From Streptomyces hoynatensis (lineage in GTDB: Bacteria; Actinomycetota; Actinomycetes; Streptomycetales; Streptomycetaceae): DNA of 64,000 nucleotides. Below the pieces are notes generated by a model. It was not told the DNA's origin and searched no databases. It saw nothing but the letters and a program-made list of their open reading frames with translations. The translations under genes were made by a program, and so were the position numbers. The stretch is taken from positions 108,457 to 172,456 of the forward strand of contig NZ_RBAL01000014.1 of the NCBI RefSeq assembly GCF_003626535.1, read 5' to 3'. How positions within the stretch are numbered: the first letter of the stretch is position 1; each line of letters begins with the position of its first letter. Shown here one piece after another: positions 34,703 to 43,895 of this stretch.

Positions 34703-34811
34703 TGAAGCCCCGGGGCCTGGGCCAGGTGGTGGACCCGGAGGCGGTGGTGGGCCTGGGCGCGCCGGCGCGCAACTCAGCGGCCCCGCAAGCCGAATCCCTC
34801 CGCGCAGGGAC

Positions 34812-37109
34812 TCACCCCGGCAGGACCCACAGCATCCCGTCCCCGTCGATCACGATGATCAGGTCCTCGACGGCCGCGGGGCCGCTCACGGTCGAGCTGT
34901 CGAACTGGCCCCTCCACACCTCGTCGCCGCCCTCCGCGCCGAGGACCCGCACGGTGGTCCAGCGGTGGATCAGCCGCTCCCGCTTGGTGCGGTAGAACGC
35001 GGCGTACGCGTCGGCGGTCCGCACCGTCGGCGTGCCGCCGTCCTCGTCGCGCCAGCGCTCCGAGCCGTCGTCGGCGGCCAGGCACACCGTCGTCTCCCCG
35101 GCGGGCACGACGAACCCGCCCGTCACGCTCCTGGCGTCCGTGCCGCCCGCGCCGTCCCAGGTCCACTTCTGTTCCCCGGTGAGCCCGTCCACGGCGGTCG
35201 GCTTCGTGCGTTCCCCGGCGCCCGGCGGCAGGAGCACGGTCGTGCCGGACACCAGCGACGCGAGGGGCGGGAGGGCGCCGACGACGGGCTCCGGGTCCTC
35301 CTCCCGGTACGGGCTTCGCCACACCACCTCGCCCGTGTCCGCCGCGCGGAAGACGACGTCGACGGCGGCCGTCTCGCCCGCCTCGTAAGCCAGCACCCCC
35401 TCGCCGAGGGCGTGCCCCAGGTCGCCCCTCGGGGCCAGGTCCGAGCGTTCCCAGTGCACTTCGCCGGTCTCCGCGAGCACCGCGGGCCCACCGTCGCACA
35501 ACACCAGGTCCCCGGCGAGCACGAAGGCGGCGTCGTAGGGCGAGGAGACGTCCATGACCCAGCGGGAGTCGCCGGTGCGCGGGTCGGTGCCGGTCAGCAG
35601 CCCTCCCTCGCCGGAGATCAGCAGGCCGCTCGGCCCGTGCACGTCCAGCCGCGAGGGGGACTGGTCCCGCCGCAGCAGGCGCGTGCCGTCCGCCGCGTCG
35701 AAGGCGTGCACCACGTTGGTGGACTTGTCGGTGCCGCTGGTGGTCAGCGCGAAAACGACGCCGTCGGCCACGGCGAAGCGCGTCGGGGAGGCCCCCACCC
35801 ACAGGCCGTCGAGGGAGACCTCCCACAGTCCCTCGCCGTCGGCCAGGTCGACGGCGCAGAGGGCGGCGGTGTCGCGGTAGTCGTTGCCCGTGGCCACGAC
35901 GCAGCGCCCGCCGGACACGAGGAGGTGCGGCTCCGGGGCGTTCAGCAGGTCGATGCCGTCGATCTTCCGCGACCAGGCGACCGGGTCCTTCTCCGGGTCC
36001 CCGGAGACGTACACCGCCCCCGCGCCGCCCGCCACCGCCAGCGCGGCCAGGCTGCCGCCCCCGGCCAGCAGGCCGCGCCGGGTGAGGCCCCTCGGGCCGG
36101 CCGGCCCGCCGGGCGCCGTGCTCACGGCCGTCGGCGCGGCCACCCCGGGCACCGGGGCGGTCGCGGTCGCCGCGTCCTCCGGCCGCCCGCCCAGGTCCGC
36201 CGCGGCCGGCGCGGGCGCGTCCCCGCCCTGCCCTTGGAGGCGGCGCAGTTCGGCGGCGAGCGCGGCGGCCGACTCGTGCCGCAGCCGCGGCTCCTTCGCC
36301 AGCAGCCGCAGGATCAGGCGGTCCCACGCCCCGGAGACGCCGGGCGCGACGCTGCTCGGCGCGGGCGGAGGGTCGTTGAGGTGCGCCATGAGGTACCCGA
36401 CGGCGTCCGGGGCCGTGAACGGCGGCCGCCCCGTGAGCATGTCGAACAGCACGCAGCCCAGCGCGTACAGGTCGCTGCGCCGCTCGGGATTCCCACGCGC
36501 CTGCTCGGGCGCCATGTAGGAGGCCGTGCCCACCAGGAACCCGGTGTGGGTCAGCCGGTCGCCGGTGGCCTCGGGGTCGGCGGCGCGGGCGATGCCGAAG
36601 TCGAGGACCTTCACGATGCCCGCGGCCGTGACGAACAGGTTCGCGGGTTTGATGTCGCGGTGGAGCACGCCCCCGGCGTGCGCCTCGGCCAGCGCGTCAC
36701 AGACCTGCGCCCCCCACCGCGCGGTGTCCGCCCCGCCGACGGGGCCGCGGCGGATGACGGCTTCCAGACTGTGGCCCCGGAGCAACTCCATGACCAGGAA
36801 GGGCGTGGTGCCCTCCGCGGTGGCCGCCTCGCCGAGGTCGTGAACGGTCACGATGTTCGGATGCTGGAGGGCCGCGGTGATCCGCGCCTCCCGCAGGAAA
36901 CGGGCCCGCGCCTCGGCGGCCCGGCCGCCGCCGCCCGCCAAAACCGAGACCACCTTGACCGCGACCGGCCGCCGCAGACTCTCGTCGTGGGCCTCCCACA
37001 CCTCCCCCATGCCGCCCTGCCCGAGCGGCCGCACCAGCCGGTAACGCCCGGCAAGTACCCGATCCCCGTCTCCCACGGCCCAAGCCCCCCGCTGCGGTCC
37101 GACTGTCAT
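34812..37109 (-). CDS. Ser/Thr protein kinase with PQQ-like beta-propeller
   Basis: 765 residues. Kinase domain residues ~18-280: LGQGGMGEVW for the glycine loop, VAVKVV for the Lys, HRDIKPANLF, LDFGIA and YMAPEQ. A Pro/Ala linker is followed by RRGLLAGGGSLAALAVAGGA (about residue 345), a membrane helix with an RR pair. The extracellular part has propeller strands such as ALCAVDLADGEGLWEV and HAFDAADGTRLLRR. Such receptors are known in Streptomyces (PknB-like/AfsK-like); AfsK also has a PQQ-type C-terminus. Start ATG 37109. The sensed ligand is unknown. Confidence 0.9.
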   Translation of the reverse strand: MTVGPQRGAWAVGDGDRVLAGRYRLVRPLGQGGMGEVWEAHDESLRRPVAVKVVSVLAGGGGRAAEARARFLREARITAALQHPNIVTVHDLGEAATAEGTTPFLVMELLRGHSLEAVIRRGPVGGADTARWGAQVCDALAEAHAGGVLHRDIKPANLFVTAAGIVKVLDFGIARAADPEATGDRLTHTGFLVGTASYMAPEQARGNPERRSDLYALGCVLFDMLTGRPPFTAPDAVGYLMAHLNDPPPAPSSVAPGVSGAWDRLILRLLAKEPRLRHESAAALAAELRRLQGQGGDAPAPAAADLGGRPEDAATATAPVPGVAAPTAVSTAPGGPAGPRGLTRRGLLAGGGSLAALAVAGGAGAVYVSGDPEKDPVAWSRKIDGIDLLNAPEPHLLVSGGRCVVATGNDYRDTAALCAVDLADGEGLWEVSLDGLWVGASPTRFAVADGVVFALTTSGTDKSTNVVHAFDAADGTRLLRRDQSPSRLDVHGPSGLLISGEGGLLTGTDPRTGDSRWVMDVSSPYDAAFVLAGDLVLCDGGPAVLAETGEVHWERSDLAPRGDLGHALGEGVLAYEAGETAAVDVVFRAADTGEVVWRSPYREEDPEPVVGALPPLASLVSGTTVLLPPGAGERTKPTAVDGLTGEQKWTWDGAGGTDARSVTGGFVVPAGETTVCLAADDGSERWRDEDGGTPTVRTADAYAAFYRTKRERLIHRWTTVRVLGAEGGDEVWRGQFDSSTVSGPAAVEDLIIVIDGDGMLWVLPG

Positions 37110-37469
37110 CCCGGTCAGCCCGCATCGTAGCTCCGGCCGGCCGGCGGCCTGGGGGACTGGGCGACTGACGGACTGGGGGCCTGGCGGCGCGAAGGCCCGG
37201 CGACCTGGGGGACTGGCGGCCCGGCGGCCCCCGGGGCCTGGCGGCCCTGCCACCCGTCGGCCACGCGGCCCCGCGGCCCGGCTCCACCCCAACGGCCCCG
37301 CCCCAACGCCCCGCGGCAGCCGGGAGATTGCAGCCGGCACCGTCCTGCAGCACCCTGAACCGAGCACCAGGGTGGCCACGCCCACGGCCCTGACAGCCGT
37401 GCGGGCGCGCCGCGTTGGGGATGACCGGGGAGGGACCAGGGTTGGCAGAACGACGTCTGACGCGGCAGG
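37110..37469. other. GC-rich imperfect repeats, no gene
   Basis: Built from variants of GGCGGCCTGGGGGACTGG between 37135 and about 37260. Only shadow frames; no gene supported. Confidence 0.6.
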
Positions 37470-38136
37470 AGCTGGTCCCGCGTTCCTGGACGACCTGGCC
37501 GCCATCGCCCGCGACCACCCGCTCGTCGTGCTCTTCTTCGAGGTCGACGAGCGGACCGGCCCGTACTCGACGCCTGGCTGCGCGACATGATCTGCACGGA
37601 CGCCTACGGCTCGCTTGAGGCCAACGTCGTGGTGGTGCTCTCGGGCCAGGGGCGACTCGACGAACGGCACTGGGCCGACTGGAGCGCGGAGATATCCGAG
37701 GTGCCGCTCGACGTGTTCACCGAGCAGGAGGCCCGCGGCCGAGGCCGCCCGTGCGGACCTCGCCCTGGCCCTGGAGCGTTCGCCCGGCACCGGCTGGGCA
37801 CACCTCATCCGGGCGTTTGTTGCCCGGCAATTGCGCGAGGACGAGGAACCCCACTGGGCGCGCGCCCGGGAGATCTTCGCCGGCGGGGCCGAGGCCGAGG
37901 ACGACGTCTCCCTGGGCAACCTCTTCCTCCTCCACTGCCTGCGGCCGAACGAGGCCGAGGCCCCGCGGACGCTCGACGCGTTCCTCGCCCGGAGCCCCGA
38001 CCTGCGGATGCTTTCCGAGGCCGCGAACATCCTCCACCGCTTCACCGAGGCAGGCATGACCAACGCCGCGCTGATCGCCCCCCTGCATCGCCGCCTGCGC
38101 CAGGAGTTCACCGCCCGGCGCACGCCCCCGGCCTAA
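37470..38136 (+). pseudogene. AAA/NACHT-like ATPase with TPR end, broken
   Basis: Three frames hold the pieces. First: PAFLDDLAAIARDHPLVVLF and FEVDERTGPY, a Walker-B-like strand. Second: DAYGSLEANVVVVLSGQGRL and SEISEVPLDVFTEQEARG. Third: AEAARADLALALERSPGTGW, SLGNLFLLHCLRPNEAEAPR and MTNAALIAPLHRRLRQEFTA, a TPR-like end. Two frame changes (near 37570 and 37740) and no P-loop at the front. Lies between two kinase genes on the other strand. Confidence 0.7.
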
Positions 38137-39581
38137 TCACCAAAGGGACCGACCTCCACCACGAGGATCAACTCGCCGTCCCGCTCCTGGGTGTTGGCGA
38201 GGAGGACGGTCGGCTCGGCGTAGCCGTCTTCGATGTCGGTGCCCCAGACGCATCCGACGGCGTCGGTCAGGCACGCGGGGGGTTCCGTGGAGGCATCCGT
38301 GGGCGGGTCGACGGGCATCCCGGCCGAGTCGATGCCCGGCGCCGCCTCCAGCCATGACGCCATGTCGGCCCACTGCCGGCTGCTCGGCCCGTCGGTCATG
38401 GGTCCCCCCGAGTAGACGACCCGCGCCCGGTCGCCGTCGGCGTGCTCCTTGGACTCCACGGTGAAGGTTGCCGGATGGCCCATGGCCTCGGCCACCCGAA
38501 GATTTTCCCGGTAAGCCTCATCCCCGCCGCGGGTGGCCAGGACCGAGGCAACCACAAGGGCCACCACTGCCGCGCCGATCCACGCGACCCGCCGGACTAT
38601 TCGGCCGCGGGCCCCGGCGGGCGTTCCTCCTCCCGACGCCCCAGGGGCCCCAGGCGCACCCGCAGGACCCGCGGGCGGCGTGGCGGGCGGTATGGCGGGC
38701 GGCTGTGCGGGGGCCGTGGGCCAGTGGGCCGGTTCCGCGGGCGGCGCGTGGGGAGCCGGCGGCGCGCCGGCCACCTGATCCAACCGGGCCTGCAACTGCT
38801 CCATGGTGAGGCGCTCGGCCGGTTCCTTCCGGAGCAGGCCCTCCAGCGTGGGGGCGAGGGGCCCGGCCCGCACGGCAGGGGCAGGGGCCTCTGTCACGAC
38901 GGCGACCAGCACGGCGCTCGGGGCCGACCCCGCGAAGGGCGGGTTCCCTTCCACGGCGGAGTAGAGCGTGGCCCCCAGCGACCAGAGGTCGGACGCGGCA
39001 GTGGCCGTGAGGCCCCGCACCTGCTCCGGCGCCATGAAGGCAGGCGTACCCATGATCATGCCGGTGGCCGTGAGGGTGACGTCGCCCTCCAGGGCGGCGA
39101 TCCCGAAGTCGGTCAGGACGGCGCGCCCGTCCTCAAGGAGGATGTTGGCCGGCTTGATGTCCCGATGGGTGATCCCGCTGCGGTGCGCGGCACTCAGCGC
39201 GGCGGCCACCTGCCGCCCGATGTCGGCGACGTGCTGCGGAGACAGGGGACCCTGCCGGCGTATGAGGTCGTCCAGCGACCCCCCGTTCACCCACTCCATG
39301 ACGATCCACGGCCGCCCGTCCGCACCGGTGATCCGGTCGTAGACGGTCACGATGCCCGGATGCTTCAGCCGCGCGGCAGCCCGCGCCTCGCGATCCAGCC
39401 GGGCCATCCACGTGGCCCGCTCCTCGGCCCCCAGATGCTCGGGCAGGCGCAGCTCCTTCACGGCCACGTCCCGCCCCAACTCCCGGTCGTGCGCACGCCA
39501 GACCGCGCCCATCCCGCCCCGGCCGAGCAGGCCGGTCAACTCGTACCGGTCCGCGAGAAGCTGCGCCGCATCGTCGTCCAC
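38133..39581 (-). CDS. Ser/Thr protein kinase
   Basis: 482 residues. GTG 39581 is chosen since VDDDAAQLLADRYELTGLLG is the usual kinase opening; the longer frame upstream is Pro/Ala-rich noise. Motifs: LGRGGMGAVW, VAVKEL, HRDIKPANIL, LTDFGIA, FMAPEQ. Linker rich in Pro/Ala, then a membrane helix RVAWIGAAVVALVVASVLA (about residue 345), and an outer domain of ~120 residues containing two Cys (PACL, GCVW) that could form a disulphide. It ends 4 bp inside the decayed ATPase gene. Confidence 0.92.
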   Translation of the reverse strand: MDDDAAQLLADRYELTGLLGRGGMGAVWRAHDRELGRDVAVKELRLPEHLGAEERATWMARLDREARAAARLKHPGIVTVYDRITGADGRPWIVMEWVNGGSLDDLIRRQGPLSPQHVADIGRQVAAALSAAHRSGITHRDIKPANILLEDGRAVLTDFGIAALEGDVTLTATGMIMGTPAFMAPEQVRGLTATAASDLWSLGATLYSAVEGNPPFAGSAPSAVLVAVVTEAPAPAVRAGPLAPTLEGLLRKEPAERLTMEQLQARLDQVAGAPPAPHAPPAEPAHWPTAPAQPPAIPPATPPAGPAGAPGAPGASGGGTPAGARGRIVRRVAWIGAAVVALVVASVLATRGGDEAYRENLRVAEAMGHPATFTVESKEHADGDRARVVYSGGPMTDGPSSRQWADMASWLEAAPGIDSAGMPVDPPTDASTEPPACLTDAVGCVWGTDIEDGYAEPTVLLANTQERDGELILVVEVGPFGD

Positions 39582-39838
39582 GGACGGAATATAACCGGGC
39601 CTGCCTTCCGGGGCGGGGCTGCTCACCCGTACCCGGGCACCGGCCTCCTCCCCTTCTCCCGCAAGGTTTTCGCCGCCCAGCCGAAGGGGCTCTTCGCAGT
39701 GGAGGGTGCGGGGCGCGTCGGCGGGCGCGGTGCCCGTCGGTGCGTGTGGGGTCGAGGCCGCGCCGATGACGGGTCCTGCACCGCTCATGGAGAAGACCTC
39801 GGCGTGCCGGCGCTATCTGCCCTGACTCGGGTGGGGGG

Positions 39839-40303
39839 TTACCTCAGTGGGCATGCGGTGAACACGGCGTAGGCGAGGTAGTCCGTGTCGCGCCGGGGGT
39901 TGACGACGCTCAAGCGACGACGAAGTTCGGCGATCCAGAACCGGCTGGCGTCGTTGCTGTAGTAAGCGTCAGGGCCGAGGTACTCGAAGGCGCGGATGAG
40001 TACCCGATTGCGGCAGACGAAGTCGAACAGCGCGTCGAGGTAGGCCGCGAGGGCGTCGGCCGGGGCGGCTCCAGGGCCCAGTGGTGGCGGTCCGCCGGTC
40101 ACGGCCTCGCGCAGGGTCGTGGCGCGCGGTTCGAGGATGTGCCGGATCAGGCCGGAACGATCGCCGAAGTGCCGGAACACGGCGGCCTTGCTGACGCCGG
40201 CGGCTTGCGCGATGTCCTGCACCGAGACGGTGACGACATCACCACGGTCGAGCAGCTCGGAGGCGGCCGCGAGGATCGCTGTTCGGTTGCGTACCGCGTC
40301 TGC
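39839..40303 (-). pseudogene. TetR family regulator lacking its N-terminus
   Basis: Reads RTAILAAASELLDRGDVVTV, VQDIAQAAGVSKAAVFRHFG and DRSGLIRHILEPRATTLREA, then FDFVCRNRVLIRAFEYLGPD. The helix-turn-helix is intact except that the residues before helix 1 and the start codon are gone: an in-frame stop sits 5' of RTAIL near 40310. The only usable start (GTG 40222) would remove half the DNA-binding domain. Truncated by the deletion at about 40305. Confidence 0.75.
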
Positions 40304-40314
40304 GCGTCACTCCG

Positions 40315-40665
40315 GTGCGCTACGGCCCCGGCCTCGTGCAGCGCATCGCTGCCCTCGCACCTCAAGGCGTCGACGCCGCCCTGGACGTCGCCGGCCACGG
40401 CGCGATCGCCGACCTGATCCGACTCGTCGGTCGGCCCGAACGGGTCATCAGCCTCGCCGACGCGACCGCCGAGCAACTCGGCGCCCACTTCCTGTCCGGC
40501 GAGCCGGCCGACCTGCCCGGCATCCTCACGGAGGTGGCCGCCCTCGCTGCCGCCGGCGAGATCAACGTGCCGATCACCACCTACCCGCTCGTCAGCGCCG
40601 CGGACGCCCACGTGGCCAGCGAAACCGGTCATGTCCGTGGCAAGCTCGTTCTCCTCGTTGACTAA
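40315..40665 (+). pseudogene. C-terminal half of a quinone oxidoreductase/alcohol dehydrogenase
   Basis: The frame gives VRYGPGLVQRIAALAPQGVD, AALDVAGHGAIADLIRLVGR, PERVISLADATAEQLGAHFL and HVASETGHVRGKLVLLVD. These are the late cofactor-binding and C-terminal parts of zinc-independent (quinone oxidoreductase-type) MDR proteins. The first ~190 residues, with the GxGxxG motif, are absent. Head-to-head with the truncated TetR. Confidence 0.8.
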
Positions 40666-40914
40666 CGCCCACACGCGGTGTTGCACCCTCCGCCGAGGAT
40701 CGGCCTACCCGGCTGCGTCGGCGAGTTCCGGCGCGGGAGAACGCCGGGCCGGTGCCGAAGACCGTGGTCCAGGCATTGAGCCGGCCTGGAGGTCGCGGGC
40801 CGGGAACACGATCGCGGCAACGACGGGATTGCCGACGGCGAAGGTCCTTTCCGCGCGTGGTGGCCCGGGCGGCGTGCCGAGGTCCTTGCGGGTGGGCGCC
40901 GTTGGCACTGGTGG

Positions 40915-41271
40915 TCAAGCGGCGGAGATGCAGAACGGGTGCCCCTCGGGGTCGATCAGGACCGTCCACTGGCCTTCGCCCGGCTGGAAGTCGGGCTTGG
41001 TCGCGCCGAGGACCAGCAGCTCTTCTTCGGCGGCGGCGAGGTCGGCGACCGTGAAGTCGAGGTGGGCATGCGCGGGGCTCTCCGGCCACTGCTGCGCCCG
41101 GTAGCCGTCGATCCGCTGGAAGGCGAGCTGGAGGGGCCCGTCGCCCAGACAGACGGAATCGCCGTCGCTGTGGGTGATCTCCCCACGGGTCACGTTCCGG
41201 TAGAACTCGGCGAGTGCCCTGGGGTCGGCGCAGCCGAGGACGACGGCGCTGGGTCGGGTGCTGACGGCCAT
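40915..41271 (-). CDS. VOC family protein
   Basis: 118 residues from ATG 41271, which has GAGGAG upstream. VOC pattern: RPSAVVLGCADPRALAEFYR, then DGPLQLAFQRIDGYRAQQWP, HAHLDFTVADLAAAEEELLV and GEGQWTVLIDPEGHPFCISA. Typical glyoxalase-like protein of unknown substrate. Divergent from an AraC regulator, which may control it. Confidence 0.92.
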   Translation of the reverse strand: MAVSTRPSAVVLGCADPRALAEFYRNVTRGEITHSDGDSVCLGDGPLQLAFQRIDGYRAQQWPESPAHAHLDFTVADLAAAEEELLVLGATKPDFQPGEGQWTVLIDPEGHPFCISAA

Positions 41272-41399
41272 GACGAAGACTCCTCCTGTGTGGCGCTTGT
41301 GTCGCCTGCCCACTGAGCATCCGCGCCGGAGCACCACCGCGTCTTGAAGATCCTTGCGGGGCGTTGTCGTACCCGGGGCATAGCGTGTGCGGCGTGCTG

Positions 41400-42194
41400 T
41401 CCGCTGCGACCCTCGCTGCCCGACCGGAGTTCACCGTGGCCACGGTGGCCTGCCGGGCCCGTCACACCCGCTGGTCGGAGCCGGAGGAGTGCGGAGACCA
41501 CCGCTTGGTGCTGGTGCGGCGCGGCCGGTTCCGGCGGTCGGCCGGGGGGAACGAGGCCGACCTGGACCCGACAGCGGGCTACCTGGGCGCGCCCGGACAG
41601 GAGGAACGGTTCGCGCACCCCGCAGGCGGCGACCTGTGCACGTCGATCAGCCTCGCGCCCGGATTCCGGGAAGGCGGCGAGAGCGCGACGGCGATCTACG
41701 TGGACGCGCGCGTCGACGTGGCCCATCGCCGCGTTCTGGCGGCCGCGCGCGGCGGCGACATCGACTACGCCGTGACCGAGGAACTGCTGCGGCTCGTCAC
41801 GGTCGCGGCCAGGCGGCCCACCGAGCAGCCGAAGCCTGCCGACCGCGCACTGGTCGCCGCGGCTCGTGAGGCGATCATCGAGGGAGCGCCGGAGGCGGCG
41901 AGCCTGTGTGCCCTGGCCGGACTGCTCGGCGCTTCGCCGTACCGGCTCAGCCGCGCCTTCTCCCGGCAGATGGGCGTCTCCCTGACCCGCTACCGCAACC
42001 GGGTTCGCGTCGGCCGGTTCATGGACCGGCTGGCGGAAGGCGAAACCGGCCTCGCCCGCCTTGCCGCGGACCTCGGCTTCGCCGACCAGGCGCACCTCAC
42101 CCGCACCGTCCGCGCACACCTGGGACACACCCCGACCGCACTGCGTCGACTGCTCGACGCGGACCGCCGGGGCACGGGGCCTCGGCCAGCGTGA
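41400..42194 (+). CDS. AraC family transcriptional regulator
   Basis: About 264 residues. N-terminal cupin-like part: CGDHRLVLVRRGRFRRSAGG. C-terminal two helix-turn-helix repeats: LAGLLGASPYRLSRAFSRQM, VSLTRYRNRVRVGRFMDRLA, LAADLGFADQAHLTRTVRAH and LGHTPTALRRLL. Start is uncertain: GTG 41400 gives VLSAATLAARPEF, but GTG 41391 and an upstream TTG are in frame and none has a clear ribosome site. Divergent from the VOC gene and 80 bp before the N-acetyltransferase gene in the same direction. Confidence 0.88.
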   Translation, partial: SAATLAARPEFTVATVACRARHTRWSEPEECGDHRLVLVRRGRFRRSAGGNEADLDPTAGYLGAPGQEERFAHPAGGDLCTSISLAPGFREGGESATAIYVDARVDVAHRRVLAAARGGDIDYAVTEELLRLVTVAARRPTEQPKPADRALVAAAREAIIEGAPEAASLCALAGLLGASPYRLSRAFSRQMGVSLTRYRNRVRVGRFMDRLAEGETGLARLAADLGFADQAHLTRTVRAHLGHTPTALRRLLDADRRGTGPRPA

Positions 42195-42274
42195 AGTCGT
42201 TGCCCGGAGGCGGGGCCCGAGACGTGCGGTACCGGCAGCTAAGCTGGTCAGACGTTCGAATGATGAGGGAAAGC

Positions 42275-43126
42275 ATGATCGACGTCGACGGATATCTGGG
42301 CCTGCTGGGGGTGGACCGGCCGGCGGCCCCGACCGCCGAAGCACTGTGGGCACTGCACCGGGCGCAGGTGGAACGGGTCGCCTACGAGACCCTCGACAAC
42401 CAGCTGGGACGGCCGACGGGCATCGGCGCCGCGGAATCCGTCGCCCGGATCCTGCGCGGGCGCGGCGGCTACTGCTTCCACCTCAACGGGGCCTTCGCCG
42501 CGCTGCTGAAGGCTCTCGGCTACGACGTGACCCTGCACCGGGCCGGGGTCCAGGGCGAGGTCGAGGACCCCGAGGGCCCGGGCGGCGACCATCTCGCGCT
42601 CACCGTGGGGCTCGACGGCGAGCGATGGCTGGTCGACACCGGGCTCGCCGGCGGAATGTACGAGCCACTGCCCCTGCGCGAAGGCACCTACACCCAGGGG
42701 CCGTTCACCTACGCGATGGCCCCGTCGGTGGTGGTGCCCGGCGGCTGGCGGTTCACCCACGACCCCCGCGGCGCCTTCACGGCGATGGTCTTCGCGCCCG
42801 AGCCCGTGGAGCTGTCCTCCTTCGCCGCGGAGCACCACAGGCTGTCCACCTCCCCCGAGTCCGGATTCGTCCGGGTCTTCCAAGCCCAGCTCCGCGACGC
42901 CAAGGGCGTGGACATGCTGCGCGGCTGCGTGCTGCGCCGGATCGACGCCGAAGGCACGTACGAGCGGACCATCGACTCGGCCGACGACTGGTACGACGCA
43001 CTGACCGACGTCTTCCACCTCAACCTGAGCGACGTCGACGCCCCCGCACGAGCGGCGCTGTGGCACCGCATACACACCGCGCACCAGGAGTGGGAAGCCG
43101 CGAGACAGCACGCGACAACGCCCTGA
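42275..43126 (+). CDS. Arylamine N-acetyltransferase
   Basis: 283 residues from ATG 42275 after GAGGGA. The active-site Cys is in RGGYCFHLNGAFAALLKALG (about residue 70), the His in GDHLALTV (about 108), and the Asp in WLVDTGLAGG (about 123): the full NAT triad. Start MIDVDGYLGLLGVDRPAAPT matches the family's first helix. It transfers acetyl or another acyl group from CoA to aromatic amines or hydrazines; in secondary metabolism related enzymes close amide bonds. Same strand as the AraC gene. Confidence 0.93.
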   Translation: MIDVDGYLGLLGVDRPAAPTAEALWALHRAQVERVAYETLDNQLGRPTGIGAAESVARILRGRGGYCFHLNGAFAALLKALGYDVTLHRAGVQGEVEDPEGPGGDHLALTVGLDGERWLVDTGLAGGMYEPLPLREGTYTQGPFTYAMAPSVVVPGGWRFTHDPRGAFTAMVFAPEPVELSSFAAEHHRLSTSPESGFVRVFQAQLRDAKGVDMLRGCVLRRIDAEGTYERTIDSADDWYDALTDVFHLNLSDVDAPARAALWHRIHTAHQEWEAARQHATTP

Positions 43127-43496
43127 CACGACGGTCGGCGCACCGGTTCCTGCCCGCCGTGGCCGGCCGGTCCTCCACGATCCGGCGCCTGACCACCAGC
43201 ACGACCACGCCGCCGCCGTGCGGCGGGCCGCCGGTCCGCTCGTGGCCCGGCACGTCTGCCGCGTGGAGCACGCAGGGCTGGACCCGGCCGCCGGTGTGCG
43301 CGAGCCGGCCGAAGTCCTCCCGGGGCGGCGCCTGGCGGGGCCCCGGGTTGCGCAGCTCCCGGCTCAATGGTCGGCGCCGCCTGGGTCACCGACGACGTCA
43401 TCTTCACCTCAGGGCGGCAGGCCGAGCGACGATCCACTGCCGCAACAGGCCCTGGTCACCGTGTCCCGCTATCGGTGCACCCGCTGCGGGCCTCGT
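43127..43496. other. No supported gene
   Basis: Between the N-acetyltransferase and repeat copy E. Fragmentary open frames only; no recognised protein family. Confidence 0.5.
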
Positions 43497-43782
43497 CACG
43501 GCGAATGGCCTCAACAACGGCACCCGGCCGTTGCCCGCGTCGAGAAGTCGTACGCGGCAGCAGCTGCCTCTCTGACCCCGGCCCGGGCGAGAGGGGCCAC
43601 CCCCGTACACACCGGCCCGCACCCCCACTCACCTCGGGACGGCGCCCCACCCCCCAACACCCCGGCAGGCAAAGGACCCCCCGCCACCCACGGCACCCCC
43701 CTTCCGCAGCCAGCCTCCCCCCTCGTGCATCCGCACGACGCCGCACCCGGCCGACGGCCCGCCACGTAGACCGCCCACCGTT
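43497..43782 (-). repeat. Dispersed ~285-bp structured element, copy E
   Basis: Begins GCGAATGGCCTCAACAACGG with hairpin CAACGGC-ACCCG-GCCGTTG, includes GAAGTCGTACGCGGCAGCAG, and ends CCACGTAGACCGCCCACCG. Preceded by CCTCGTCACGG, the sequence that is amplified next to copy G. Two short repeats of CCGTTTCCGCCCCCA follow it. Confidence 0.92.
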
Positions 43783-43895
43783 TCCGCCCCCACCGTTTCC
43801 GCCCCCACCGAAGGTGGCCGCACCACTCCCATGCCCCCCGCGCCCCGGTGGAACGCAACCTGGTGCGCCCCCCACATTCGCCCCACGGTGGAGAC

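Noticed and set aside
34965..37130. 721-residue plus-strand frame
   Set aside because: Antisense shadow of the kinase at 34812-37109, whose kinase motifs are complete on the minus strand.
40147..40686. 179-residue minus-strand frame over the oxidoreductase fragment
   Set aside because: Mirror of the oxidoreductase C-terminus; the TetR relic itself is in a different minus-strand frame.
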